Positions 1 to 8,543 of a stretch of DNA of 64,000 nt are shown here, in pieces. The stretch is taken from contig OZ252110.1 in the NCBI GenBank assembly GCA_965248545.1, forward strand, positions 930,001-994,000, written 5' to 3'. The position numbers were made by a program, and so were the translations under genes. A model generated the notes under the pieces. The model did no database searches and was not told where the DNA came from. It saw only the letters and a program-made list of their open reading frames with translations. Origin of the DNA: Alteromonas_E sp965248545. GTDB lineage: Bacteria > Pseudomonadota > Gammaproteobacteria > Enterobacterales > Alteromonadaceae. Each line of letters starts with the position of its first letter. Within the stretch, counting starts at the first letter, position 1.

Positions 1-1043
1 GCCACTTCATTGCCGCGCAGGGACAGCCATATACCGCAGGCCAGTATCGCAAAGACCGCCATTAACAGCATCAGCATAAACAGCTTTATCATCAGCGCAT
101 AGGGTGCGATGACACTAACCAGTGAAAACAGTAGAAACACCACGCCCAGCCATTTGAGCATGGTCGCAACGCGCTTACTGTAATTGTGCACATCCAGCGT
201 TTGGCTAGAAAACACCACAGCAAGACACAAGGTCAAACTCGCAAAAATGGCTACCGCTTGACCTTGGAGAAAGGTGTTGTTTGGCCACAAGTACTGAAAA
301 GAGTAGCCGTGCAAAGTCGACAACGTGATGGCCAGCGCGAGTACATAACCCGTGTAAACCAAAAAGGTGGTATTTCGCGTGGTGACAAAAAAGAACAAGT
401 TACTGATCGCCATTGCCACCATAAAGCCAAAAAACAATGTCATTATGCTGGCATGAGTAGTCGAATATGAAATGTAATCAGCTGAACGCCATAAGCTAAT
501 TGGAAATCGAATAGTGCCTGAGGTTTTGACTCTGGCATATATATGCGTCAGGTTATCCGCCTGCTCAAGGGGTACAATGAACAAAGGGTGTTCAATTGGT
601 CGTTGTGCAAATGGGAGCGTATCGCCGAGTTCAACACGGCTCAATATCTGGGTACTATTGCCCTGCTGCGCAACCTGCCATATTTGCAGAGAATCGAGTA
701 AAGGATAATCGACCTTAAGTAGGATATCGCCTTGATTTTCTGTATTCACCCAATCGGGTAGCTCAAACTTAAACCAATGCGCTTGCTCGCTCATTCCCAA
801 TGAGTTATCCGAGCCAATTGAGCGCCACAATGCTGACTCTATCGCGAAAACATCCTCAACATCTGCAGCCGCAGTTTCTGCGACGAAATACTCAATCTGA
901 GTTACCGCTTGTTGCCTCTGCTCGACCAGACTCAGAAAGACTAATCCCCAGACTGCAACGAGTAAAAACGCACTGATAATACCCACGTGCCAACGTCGAG
1001 TGTGCGCGCGTGAAGCAGCTGAATGTACAGACTGATCAATCAT
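1..1043 (-). CDS. 7TMR-DISM membrane sensor protein (3' end beyond window)
   Basis: The reading frame opens at an ATG at 1043 and runs off the left edge without a stop, so only about 347 N-terminal residues are seen. A membrane anchor near residues 18-38 (GIISAFLLVAVWGLVFLSL) is followed by a periplasmic domain of about 130 residues and then several hydrophobic helices beginning near residue 195. Motifs such as GFMVAMAISNLFFF and STLHGYSFQYLWP are typical of the 7TMR-DISM family with its DISMED2 extracellular domain. Such proteins usually end in a GGDEF, histidine kinase or similar output domain, which lies outside the window, so the output is unknown. The start overlaps the tatD stop by 8 bases, which suggests translational coupling at the end of the tat operon. 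The family call is firm; the ligand is unknown. Confidence 0.8.
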   Translation of the reverse strand, partial: MIDQSVHSAASRAHTRRWHVGIISAFLLVAVWGLVFLSLVEQRQQAVTQIEYFVAETAAADVEDVFAIESALWRSIGSDNSLGMSEQAHWFKFELPDWVNTENQGDILLKVDYPLLDSLQIWQVAQQGNSTQILSRVELGDTLPFAQRPIEHPLFIVPLEQADNLTHIYARVKTSGTIRFPISLWRSADYISYSTTHASIMTLFFGFMVAMAISNLFFFVTTRNTTFLVYTGYVLALAITLSTLHGYSFQYLWPNNTFLQGQAVAIFASLTLCLAVVFSSQTLDVHNYSKRVATMLKWLGVVFLLFSLVSVIAPYALMIKLFMLMLLMAVFAILACGIWLSLRGNEV

Positions 1044-1818
1044 GCTGTGGCCATAAGAGTGTGTTGGTATTGATAATACTGACTTGGCTGACTTCTTCAA
1101 CCGAGATCCCTTTTATTTGCGCAACTTGAGTAGCAATGAAAGGTAAGTTCTCCGGTGCGTTATTGCGCTGTCGCGGCTTTAGGCCCTTTGGAAACAGGTA
1201 TGGCGCATCGGTTTCCAAAATCAGTCGGTCCAATGGCAAATACTGAATGGCCTCGCGTAGATCATGCCCCCGCTTTGGGTCGCAAAGCCACCCGGTAATG
1301 CCAATGTATAAATCTAGTTCTAGGTAAGCCTTCAAGTGGGCAGTATGAGAAGTGAAGCAATGGACTAAGCCCCCGGACAATTCAGGGCGATAATCAGTCA
1401 AGATTTGATACTGATCTTCGAATGCATCTCGTTCATGTAAGTACACCGGTAAACCGAATTCCGACGCCAAACCAAGTTGAGTTTCAAACACGTCGAGCTG
1501 ATTTTTTTTAGTCGAGAACATCCGATTAAAATCGAGCCCACATTCACCCACTGCAGCCGCTGGAAACTCGCGTAAATAATTCGCTAAGGAGGACCGCCAA
1601 TCTGCGCTGACGTGGTCGGCGTAGTGAGGGTGAACGCCGAACGTGCAACACAAATGCTCGGCGTGTTGCTCGACTGCATCAGCACACGCGGCCCAGTCTT
1701 GCTCAGAAGTACCAATGACACACAGCCTATCGACGCCAGCTTCAATCGCATTCTGTAGTGTAGGCTGCAGCGGCAGGCGCTCATCAAAAACGTTGACGCC
1801 TGCGTCAAACCAACGCAC
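1036..1818 (-). CDS. tatD: TatD-family metal-dependent deoxyribonuclease
   Basis: A 260-residue protein of the TatD/YcfH amidohydrolase-fold nuclease family, cytoplasmic, thought to act as a 3'-5' DNase in DNA repair or turnover. The family signatures are visible: FDAGVN at the N-terminus (usual DxHxH replaced by DAGVNV), GVHPHYAD, the GECGLDF glutamate motif, PVYLHERDA, GGLVHCFTS and LETDAPYLFP near the C-terminus. The start is a GTG that shares one base with the preceding TAG stop. It lies in the tat operon as in Escherichia coli, but with one extra gene between tatC and tatD. The first metal motif has Asn where most TatD proteins have His (DxN rather than DxH), as seen in the YjjV-like subgroup, so a YjjV-type assignment is possible. 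Confidence 0.85.
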   Translation of the reverse strand: MRWFDAGVNVFDERLPLQPTLQNAIEAGVDRLCVIGTSEQDWAACADAVEQHAEHLCCTFGVHPHYADHVSADWRSSLANYLREFPAAAVGECGLDFNRMFSTKKNQLDVFETQLGLASEFGLPVYLHERDAFEDQYQILTDYRPELSGGLVHCFTSHTAHLKAYLELDLYIGITGWLCDPKRGHDLREAIQYLPLDRLILETDAPYLFPKGLKPRQRNNAPENLPFIATQVAQIKGISVEEVSQVSIINTNTLLWPQHD

Positions 1819-2420
1819 TAGTTGACTCGCTTGACCTTCATGCGTTTATTGACCTTGTCGTTGCTCAGGTAAAATGAACCCAGTGCTCCACGCTCGACAT
1901 AAACCCGATCTCCAACCGAAATTTTCAGCGTACTACCGTCTTGCTGACGCCATTTCTGGCCGTTTTCCAACGTGATCAGTCGCTTTCTAAACTGGTTAGT
2001 TGATATTTCGGTTACGGTCGCGTTAATCCGAGAAATCATCTCATCGGTATCTCGCTTGTGTTCCAAGCCAAACTCCTGCTCCGCACTTGGTACAGCCACG
2101 GTAGGTGCTGACACCTGGGGTTGAGCTGTTTGAGAAGGGGTCACCGGCTCTCTGTCTGGTAATGGGGTCCGGGGCACGGTGACGGGCACCGATGGTTGGC
2201 GTGAGACGGTCGAGACAGATTGTTCTAATCCGCTATATTGACGCATCGACTTTGCCAGACGATCGTAACACACCAAGCGCTGCAAGCTGTTACTGACCTG
2301 GCTACACTCTGTCATCGCGTCTTGAATGGATGCAGATTGAGCAAACGCGCTGGATGACAATAAAACTCCCGCGCAGGTTAGAGTAAGTAGCGCTGATTCA
2401 CGAAAAAGGCGACGTTTCAT
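1818..2420 (-). CDS. Secreted protein of unknown function inside the tat operon
   Basis: A 200-residue protein with a signal peptide (hydrophobic stretch about residues 10-22, then ASS-AFA before the mature QSAS). The mature part has a CSQVSNSLQRLVCYDRLA motif near residue 40 with two cysteines, a proline-rich linker near residues 75-110, and a C-terminal domain with the ENGQKWRQ signature around residue 155. This combination (LVCYD cysteine motif plus ENGQxW domain) occurs in a class of proteobacterial periplasmic proteins and resembles type VI secretion accessory VasI-like proteins, but no type VI genes are visible here. The ATG overlaps the tatC stop by four bases, so it is probably translated with tatC. 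No function can be assigned. Confidence 0.7.
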   Translation of the reverse strand: MKRRLFRESALLTLTCAGVLLSSSAFAQSASIQDAMTECSQVSNSLQRLVCYDRLAKSMRQYSGLEQSVSTVSRQPSVPVTVPRTPLPDREPVTPSQTAQPQVSAPTVAVPSAEQEFGLEHKRDTDEMISRINATVTEISTNQFRKRLITLENGQKWRQQDGSTLKISVGDRVYVERGALGSFYLSNDKVNKRMKVKRVN

Positions 2421-3157
2421 GAAGATTCCTGTTGTTGTTTTTTTGTTGAATATAGACCACCAACAATGACTCCAAGTTCAAACAGAAGCCACATTGGTAT
2501 CGCTAATAATGTTTGGGAGATAACATCGGGGGGGGTTAACAGCATACCGACGACAAATACACCCACGATCACGTATGGGCGTTTTGCTCGCAATGACTGC
2601 GCATCGGTAACCCCCGTCCAACACATCAATACAATGGCGATCGGAATCTCAAATGACAAACCAAACGCGAAAAACAGTTTTAATACAAAATTCAAATAAC
2701 TACTGATGTCGGTGCTGATTAATACCCCTTCAGGTGCCACGCTATTGAAAAACGCGAAGGCGATGGGGAACACCACATAATAAGCGAATGCCATGCCCGC
2801 GTAGAACAGCAACGTGCTGGACAACAGCAATGGCGCAATCATCTTCTTTTCATTTTGATAAAGCCCCGGAGCAATAAAACCCCAAACCTGATACAACACA
2901 TAGGGAATTGCGATAAAAAATGACAATACTAGCGTGAGCTTAAAGGGTGCAAAAAAGGGCGACGCCACATCAGTAGCAATCATATTGGCGCCTTCGGGCA
3001 TGCTTGATAACAGCGGTTGAGCCAACAGGTGATACAAGTCTTGAGCGAAATACGCCAAACATAAAAACACAACTAAAACGCTCAGTAGCGCTCTTAGTAT
3101 GCGGGTTCGAAGCTCTATCAGGTGTGATATCAGGCTATTTTCTGGCGCTGCTGTCAT
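2417..3157 (-). CDS. tatC: Twin-arginine translocase subunit TatC
   Basis: TatC is the six-helix core of the twin-arginine translocase; with TatB it binds the RR signal peptides of folded cargo at the inner membrane. The 246 residues start with the characteristic LISHLIELRTRILRA segment, contain FAPFKLTLVLSFFIAIPYVLYQ and the PYVIVGVFVVGMLLTPPD motif near helix 5, and are of normal family length. The gene overlaps the end of tatB by 23 bases and the next gene by four, indicating a single operon in the order tatA-tatB-tatC. The ATG at 3157 agrees with the family N-terminus. Confidence 0.97.
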   Translation of the reverse strand: MTAAPENSLISHLIELRTRILRALLSVLVVFLCLAYFAQDLYHLLAQPLLSSMPEGANMIATDVASPFFAPFKLTLVLSFFIAIPYVLYQVWGFIAPGLYQNEKKMIAPLLLSSTLLFYAGMAFAYYVVFPIAFAFFNSVAPEGVLISTDISSYLNFVLKLFFAFGLSFEIPIAIVLMCWTGVTDAQSLRAKRPYVIVGVFVVGMLLTPPDVISQTLLAIPMWLLFELGVIVGGLYSTKKQQQESS

Positions 3158-3506
3158 CGGTTGTATCGTTGTCTTTTAAATCTATTTGCTCAGGCGATGC
3201 GTTGGCGTCACTCTGTTGATATGGACGCTGCACTGATTCAGCTGCGGCTTTCAGTTCATCGACAGTTTTTTGTAGTTGCGGCGACAAATTCTGCATATTC
3301 ATCGACTCGGCTTTTTTCAGGTTTTCATGCAACTCGTGGATACGTAATTGCTCGTCCATTTCATTTTTAAACCCGCTTGCCATACTTTTCACGCTGCGGA
3401 TTGTTCTCGCAGTTGAGCGAATAGCGCCCGGCAAGCGCTCTGGACCGAGTACCAACAACGCCAATACGCCTATAACCAGCAGCTCCCAAAAACCAATGTC
3501 AAACAT
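3135..3506 (-). CDS. tatB: Twin-arginine translocase subunit TatB
   Basis: TatB forms the cargo receptor with TatC. The 123-residue protein begins MFDIGFWELLVIGVLALLV, giving a single N-terminal membrane helix, followed by the LGPERLP hinge and an amphipathic helix (RSTARTIRSVKSMASGFKNE). The C-terminal half is polar and low-complexity, as usual for TatB. It begins five bases after the tatA stop and its last 23 bases overlap tatC. Assignment to TatB rather than TatA rests on the longer amphipathic region, the GPERLP motif and the position between tatA and tatC. Confidence 0.95.
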   Translation of the reverse strand: MFDIGFWELLVIGVLALLVLGPERLPGAIRSTARTIRSVKSMASGFKNEMDEQLRIHELHENLKKAESMNMQNLSPQLQKTVDELKAAAESVQRPYQQSDANASPEQIDLKDNDTTDDSSARK

Positions 3507-3511
3507 AGTGA

Positions 3512-3745
3512 TTAAGCGTCAGTTTTTTCCGCTTTAGCTTTGTCGGCCGTGACGTCCTTCGCCTCAGCGTTATCAGCAACTTTTTTCTGCTCTTCAAAAT
3601 CAGCATCTTGATCATTCACGGCTTTCTTAAAACCCTTAACTGCTGAGCCAAGGTCACTGCCCATGCCGCGTAATTTTTTAGTGCCAAATAATAAAACCAC
3701 AATCACTAAAATAATAAGTAATTGCCAAAGACTGATTCCACCCAT
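3512..3745 (-). CDS. tatA: Twin-arginine translocase subunit TatA
   Basis: TatA oligomerises to form the transport path of the Tat system. The 77 residues have the family layout: a short membrane helix (ISLWQLLIILVIVVLLF), the FGTKKLR hinge, the amphipathic GSDLGSAVKGFKKAV helix, and a charged tail rich in Lys, Glu and Asp. It is the first gene of the tat operon, so the promoter should lie in 3746-3875, which also serves the divergent gene starting at 3876. Confidence 0.96.
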   Translation of the reverse strand: MGGISLWQLLIILVIVVLLFGTKKLRGMGSDLGSAVKGFKKAVNDQDADFEEQKKVADNAEAKDVTADKAKAEKTDA

Positions 3746-3875
3746 GTCACACCTTTATTGGGATTCAAAACAAACTGCCTACATTGTGTCACAACGTAGC
3801 TGTGCAATGCTATGAAGATTTGCCATTATAAGGTAAGCGAATTGTAAATTATTTCGCAGGTGACAAGGGGAAACT

Positions 3876-4850
3876 GTGTCGAAATGTCATAACCGCGGGA
3901 CTATTATCCCCAGTGCAATCATCGCCGTCGTGGCCTTTGGCTTCGACGCAGATACTGTCGTGGCATCGGAACCAAACGAACGGTCGGTTGTCAACGCGGT
4001 AGATGAACAAGCTTGGTATGATCATTGGCATATTCAACTAGAAGACACGATGAATGCTACGGCACGGAATCTCGATGCATTTTTTGCCCTTGATCACGAT
4101 CAGTCGCACCAAGATGCAACTGCCTCAGGGAGAATTCGAATTGGTTGGGAGCCGCGTTCCCGTGATTGGGCCGAATTCGACGTTAGATTTCGTGTCAGAG
4201 TTAAGCTGCCAGCACTTAAAAACCGCGTTGATCTGCTCCTCACAGACGATGAAGATGACCTTCAAGAAACAACGGTCAAAGCGTCACGTAATGACCAGCT
4301 AGGTCGTCGAGATCAAACAACCTTGGCGCTGCGTTTTCGCCGCAGTCCCGACGCCAAACTCTCACATCGCATCGGTTTCGGTCGGCGTGACCAAGTCTTC
4401 CTTAAAAGTCGCTACCGCAACAGTTATGAAATTTCCGAACAGGACGCGCTACTCTACGATGCTGAACTTTACTACTACTCAAAAGATCATCTTGGCGGGG
4501 AGTTAGGTCTGAGTTACCAGCATTTAATCAACGACCACTCGTTGATCAGGCAGAGTAATCGTTATTATTACCGCGATAACACTAACGATTGGCGTTGGCG
4601 ACATGAACTGCAATACATGAATCAGGTCAACGCACAGAGTGCCTATATTTACACGCTATTTGTCGAAGGACTGTCGCGCCCCAACATGCATACTGAGCAG
4701 GTATTCTTGAGTGCGCGCTGGCGCACAAACCCGACGAGAGACTGGATGTATTTCGAAGTTGAGCCGTATTTGCTTTGGCTCAAGGAAGAGGACTTCAAAA
4801 CGTCATATGGCGTCGCCTTGCGTCTTGAAGTCCACTATGGCAAGCGTTAA
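3876..4850 (+). CDS. Exported, probably outer-membrane beta-barrel protein of unknown function
   Basis: A 324-residue protein with a hydrophobic N-terminal segment (PSAIIAVVAFGFDA) that may be a signal peptide, although it is short. The rest alternates polar and aromatic residues in strands rich in Arg, Tyr and Trp, such as ELYYYSKDHLGGELGLSYQH and WMYFEVEPYLLWLKEEDF, and ends in a strand-like ALRLEVHYG; this pattern suggests a small beta-barrel. The start is GTG with AAGGGG just upstream. It is divergent from tatA, and its stop codon overlaps the stop of ilvH on the other strand by four bases. No family is recognised, and the barrel reading is an inference. Confidence 0.65.
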   Translation: MSKCHNRGTIIPSAIIAVVAFGFDADTVVASEPNERSVVNAVDEQAWYDHWHIQLEDTMNATARNLDAFFALDHDQSHQDATASGRIRIGWEPRSRDWAEFDVRFRVRVKLPALKNRVDLLLTDDEDDLQETTVKASRNDQLGRRDQTTLALRFRRSPDAKLSHRIGFGRRDQVFLKSRYRNSYEISEQDALLYDAELYYYSKDHLGGELGLSYQHLINDHSLIRQSNRYYYRDNTNDWRWRHELQYMNQVNAQSAYIYTLFVEGLSRPNMHTEQVFLSARWRTNPTRDWMYFEVEPYLLWLKEEDFKTSYGVALRLEVHYGKR

Positions 4851-5344
4851 GGACGCAGGGCTTTCTCGCCTCGTGCAAGTCCACATACACCGGTGCGCGA
4901 TGATTCAATAATCTCTGTGCTCTGCGCAATGGTTGTAGCAAATGCGTCAAGTTTGTCACTCGTGCCGGTGATTTCTATTGTGTAGTTGGCGGCATGCACA
5001 TCAACGATTCGCGCGCGGAAAATATCCACATTGCGCTTCACTTCTGCTCGAGCCAGCTCAGTGCGAGTCGCCACTTTGATCAACATCAACTCACGTTCAA
5101 CATGTGAGCCATCCGTTAAATCAACCACCTTCAACACATCTATCAGCTTATTAACCTGCTTGGTGATCTGCTCGATAACCTTGTCATCACCGTGCGTGAT
5201 GATAGTCAAACGAGACAAGCTCGCATCATCTGTTGGAGCAACACACAAAGAATCGACGTTGTAACCACGCTGTGAGAAAACACCGATAATTCTCGACAAT
5301 GCGCCCGGCGCGTTTTCCATTAATACTGAAATTATCCGCTTCAT
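4847..5344 (-). CDS. ilvH: Acetolactate synthase small (regulatory) subunit
   Basis: Regulatory subunit of acetohydroxyacid synthase, the first common enzyme of valine, leucine and isoleucine synthesis. The 165-residue length matches IlvH. The N-terminal ACT domain is clear (RIISVLMENAPGALSRIIGVF, then GYNVDSLCVAPTDD), followed by the ALS_ss C-terminal domain with IVDVHAANYTIEITG and GVCGLARGEKAL. ACT domains bind valine and mediate feedback inhibition in this family. The ATG shares its first base with the last base of the ilvI stop, so the pair is co-translated. Its stop overlaps that of the convergent gene at 3876-4850. Confidence 0.95.
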   Translation of the reverse strand: MKRIISVLMENAPGALSRIIGVFSQRGYNVDSLCVAPTDDASLSRLTIITHGDDKVIEQITKQVNKLIDVLKVVDLTDGSHVERELMLIKVATRTELARAEVKRNVDIFRARIVDVHAANYTIEITGTSDKLDAFATTIAQSTEIIESSRTGVCGLARGEKALRP

Positions 5345-7062
5345 TATGTACGCTCCGTCTTACTCAATCGCATATCATCCATCGCGCCATATTTAATTTG
5401 CATCGGATAAACGTGTTCATTCTGGTCTACGGCGATATCCATAAATACCAACCGATCGTTTATTGAGAAACATTTCTCAAGCGCTGAATCTAACTCTGAC
5501 AATTTATCTACTTTGATCCCAACATGACCGTATGCCTCAGCTAGCGCAACGAAATCAGGCATTGAGTCCATATAACTGTGCGAATGTCGTCCCTTGTAAA
5601 TCATATCTTGCCATTGGCGAACCATACCAAGTGCTCGGTTATTCAATGAAATGATCTTAATCGGCAAGTTGTATTGCAAACAGGTCGATAGCTCCTGAAT
5701 ATTCATTTGAATACTGCCATCACCCGTGATCACCACCGACGTCGAATCTGGATGCGCAAACTGCACCCCCATGGCGGCAGGTAATCCAAAGCCCATCGTG
5801 CCGAGACCACCTGAGTTAATCCAACGTCGCGGTTTTGCAAATGGATAGTACAGAGCAGCAAACATCTGATGCTGACCAACATCCGAACTCACATAGGCTT
5901 CACCATTGGTATGACGATACACAGCTTCAACCACTTTTTGCGGCTTAATCACATCGTCACTATCCTGATATTTTAGGCATTGGCGAGCGCGCCACTGCTC
6001 AATCTGCTCCCACCAATCTTTTAGCTTTTCCGTTTGCTGTGACAAATCGTGATGCCCCAACTCGTCTAGCAACTGGTCACATACCTTGTCGATAGCGCCA
6101 ACAACAGGGATATGTGCATTAACGGTTTTCGAAATAGACGCTGGATCGATATCGACGTGAATAATATTTGCGTGTGGGCAAAATTTGTCGACGTTATTGG
6201 TCACTCGGTCATCAAAGCGCGCACCCAGCGCAATAATGCAATCCGAGTTATGCATGCTCTTGTTGGCTTCTAATGTACCGTGCATGCCCAACATTCCGAC
6301 AAATTGACGGTGAACACCGGAGAATGCTCCCAAGCCCATCAAAGTACAGGTTACCGGGGCATTTAAAATTTCAGCAAGCTGAGTGACTTGCGCTGACGCC
6401 TCCGAGTTGATGGCGCCCCCACCAACGTATAAAACTGGGCGCTCTGCATTAACGATTGCCGCAACGGCTTTTTTGATTTGGCGGCTATGGCCCTTCTCAG
6501 TTGGGTTATACGACCGCATCGTAACGTCGCTCGGGAATACGTAAGGGTGTGACTCTTGAACGTTGACCAAGTCTTTCGGTAAATCCACGACAACTGGACC
6601 TGGACGACCTGAGTTTGCAATGTAATACGCTTTAGCAATCGCCGTTGGGATATCCTCAGTACGCTTCACTAAAAAGCTGTGTTTCACCACAGGACGCGAA
6701 CAACCGACCATATCAGTCTCTTGGAAAGCGTCTTCACCAATATGCATCGAAGGTACCTGTCCAGACAACACAACCATTGGAATTGAATCCATATAAGCGG
6801 TCGCTATGCCGGTAAGTGTATTTGTTGCTCCCGGGCCTGAAGTGACCAGCACAGTGCCTGTTTTGCCAGTTGAACGCGCATAACCATCTGCCATATGAGC
6901 AGCCGCTTGTTCGTGACGCACGAGGACATGTTTGACATGGTCTTGCGCAAACAACGCATCATAAATGTCAAGGACGGCACCACCTGGGTAGCCGAATACA
7001 TGTGTTACTCCTACATCTTTTAGCGCCTCTACCACCATGGCGGCGCCTGACATCATTTTCAC
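5344..7062 (-). CDS. ilvI: Acetolactate synthase large (catalytic) subunit
   Basis: Thiamine diphosphate- and FAD-dependent acetohydroxyacid synthase catalytic subunit, 572 residues, close to the length of IlvI. The N-terminal PYR domain has GYPGGAVLDIYDAL and the catalytic glutamate E51 in LVRHEQAAAHMADGYAR. The C-terminal PP domain has the ThDP motif beginning ITGDGSIQMNIQEL and ending in NNRALGMVRQWQD. The GTG start at 7062 is supported by AGGAG eight bases upstream (7071-7075). It forms an operon with ilvH. A short palindrome lies about 115 bases upstream, but I see no convincing leader peptide rich in branched-chain codons. Confidence 0.96.
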   Translation of the reverse strand: MKMMSGAAMVVEALKDVGVTHVFGYPGGAVLDIYDALFAQDHVKHVLVRHEQAAAHMADGYARSTGKTGTVLVTSGPGATNTLTGIATAYMDSIPMVVLSGQVPSMHIGEDAFQETDMVGCSRPVVKHSFLVKRTEDIPTAIAKAYYIANSGRPGPVVVDLPKDLVNVQESHPYVFPSDVTMRSYNPTEKGHSRQIKKAVAAIVNAERPVLYVGGGAINSEASAQVTQLAEILNAPVTCTLMGLGAFSGVHRQFVGMLGMHGTLEANKSMHNSDCIIALGARFDDRVTNNVDKFCPHANIIHVDIDPASISKTVNAHIPVVGAIDKVCDQLLDELGHHDLSQQTEKLKDWWEQIEQWRARQCLKYQDSDDVIKPQKVVEAVYRHTNGEAYVSSDVGQHQMFAALYYPFAKPRRWINSGGLGTMGFGLPAAMGVQFAHPDSTSVVITGDGSIQMNIQELSTCLQYNLPIKIISLNNRALGMVRQWQDMIYKGRHSHSYMDSMPDFVALAEAYGHVGIKVDKLSELDSALEKCFSINDRLVFMDIAVDQNEHVYPMQIKYGAMDDMRLSKTERT

Positions 7063-7175
7063 TGTGTTTTCTCCTATGAGGTGAGTTAGTCAAAGACTCC
7101 ATAATTGTGTTTACGGCTCGACTATACCGACCCAAGTAGGCTAATAAAACACAAATTTCGAGAAAAGCGAGATAT

Positions 7176-7195
7176 ATATCCCAATATCGGGATAT
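7176..7195. promoter_or_regulatory. Perfect inverted repeat upstream of ilvI
   Basis: Seven-base arms ATATCCC and GGGATAT are separated by AATATC, about 115-135 bases upstream of the ilvI start. It could be an operator or a weak RNA hairpin. No known regulator motif is recognised, so function is inference only. Confidence 0.3.
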
Positions 7196-7285
7196 TTTAG
7201 GATAAAAATTCTAAACAGGCGCTCTCAGACACGCCTTTTTGGGATGAATTTACATTCTATTCACAAATGAGTGTAGCTTTTTGAA

Positions 7286-7681
7286 CTACACATCATCCAT
7301 GGCAATGTTGTTATCTTCGATATCATCAAGGTCATCATTCGCATCCGTATCGTCGGCACTACTCACCTTGTTCGACCCATAGATATTGCCCATCTTAGGG
7401 CGATTGATGCGTTTCTGATATTTCACCCATGCTTTTTCCATTGCAGTTTCAGGGTCTGCCTGACCATAGGCCGCTTTAAGGAACTGATGATCCTCATCGG
7501 TTTCAGGCTCAAACTTACCATCCACAAGCGCGGCTAATAAGCAGCCATACTGACCAAGTGCTTTGCTTTCATTGATTGAAAAGTCACCGGAACGAGAAAA
7601 GCCATAAGGGTAATTTTTAGGGTCGCTGAACATCCGTTTAAGCAAATCGACTCGCGTTACATTCGCCATAACCAAAACCAT
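7286..7681 (-). CDS. maoP: MaoP/YifE-like DUF413 protein
   Basis: A 131-residue protein whose core matches the DUF413 family: YPYGFSRSGDFSINESKAL near residue 25, then a central VDGKFEPETDEDHQFL stretch and AWVKYQKRINRPK. In Escherichia coli the family member MaoP, with the DNA site maoS, is needed for organisation of the Ori macrodomain. The C-terminal tail is strongly acidic (DDTDANDDLDDIEDN), as in the E. coli protein. The first ATG at 7681 and an internal ATG four codons later (MANVT) are both possible starts; neither has a strong ribosome site. The gene appears monocistronic. A maoS equivalent cannot be identified by eye. Confidence 0.85.
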   Translation of the reverse strand: MVLVMANVTRVDLLKRMFSDPKNYPYGFSRSGDFSINESKALGQYGCLLAALVDGKFEPETDEDHQFLKAAYGQADPETAMEKAWVKYQKRINRPKMGNIYGSNKVSSADDTDANDDLDDIEDNNIAMDDV

Positions 7682-7813
7682 CCAGTAAATTGAAATCGTG
7701 TTGATAACAGCTTTCTTTTATGGCGAAAATGCGAATCTGTCAAATAAGTTTTTGATGAATTTTATGTGACAATCAGCGACAAAATTAGAGACTTGTTTTG
7801 GATGCAGACTAAG

Positions 7814-8326
7814 CTATTGTGTTTTCTTCACTTTTGGCACCCATGCCCAAACCATTTCAGCAACCACTGGTTCAATACCCATGGCATCAGTTACCGTGAC
7901 CTTGACCGTTACTTCACCTTTATCTTGCGTCTGCAGTTGCTTAATTTGTTGGTCAGAAAGGCTCGCAACTGCCTGCATATCACCGGTCGCACGCTTAACA
8001 TAATTTAGATTCATATTTTTGATCAGCGGCAGCTTATCTCCGGGCAAGTTGACACCGACAATAAATCCAGTTGCCGACTCTGCCAACAACGCCATTCCTG
8101 CCGCATGCACACTGCCAATATGGTTTTGTACCTTTTTGCGGTTTTTCTGTTTGAACGTGACCTGTTTTAAGTCTGTCCCGACAATATCCACACCCGCGGT
8201 ACCTGCCAGCTTCACCTTAAAGCGGAACATCCATGTGATAAGTCGGCTACTCAGCCATTGTGGGTATTGATTCACTTTCATGACGAAATTGCGAAGTGGA
8301 TTCGAAGCTGACATATTTTCACCCAT
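7814..8326 (-). CDS. DUF4442 hotdog-fold thioesterase-like protein
   Basis: A 170-residue cytoplasmic protein with the DUF4442 pattern: N-terminal helix PLRNFVMKVNQYPQWLSSR, then VQNHIGSVHAAGMALLAESATG, which is the central hotdog helix with the N-H-G-H-A-A-like motif, and strand-rich C-terminal half ending VVAEMVWAWV. Family members resemble PaaI/YiiD thioesterases acting on acyl-CoA or acyl carrier substrates, but the substrate here is unknown. It stands alone between maoP and the sulfotransferase gene. The alternative start MSASN, four codons in, is equally plausible. Confidence 0.75.
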   Translation of the reverse strand: MGENMSASNPLRNFVMKVNQYPQWLSSRLITWMFRFKVKLAGTAGVDIVGTDLKQVTFKQKNRKKVQNHIGSVHAAGMALLAESATGFIVGVNLPGDKLPLIKNMNLNYVKRATGDMQAVASLSDQQIKQLQTQDKGEVTVKVTVTDAMGIEPVVAEMVWAWVPKVKKTQ

Positions 8327-8543
8327 CTGGTTAGACCAGTTGAAAGATAAGAAAAAAGCACGCTAGAAGCAAGTAGAATTTGGCAATTAATACCGCAGGC
8401 TATTTATAGCCAGAACGCTTAGTGGGAGACGTTAAGTTGATTAATCTCATCTAATCTAGAACCCAACACGACGTGTCTTTTGAGTTGATTAGGTCATCAA
8501 TAAGGCCAAACACATTACTCGATAAATTCGAGCAATGTGGTTT

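Noticed and set aside
4847..4850. A functional antisense overlap between ilvH and the outer-membrane-like gene
   Set aside because: Only four bases of the stop codons overlap, which is common for convergent genes and gives no evidence of regulation.
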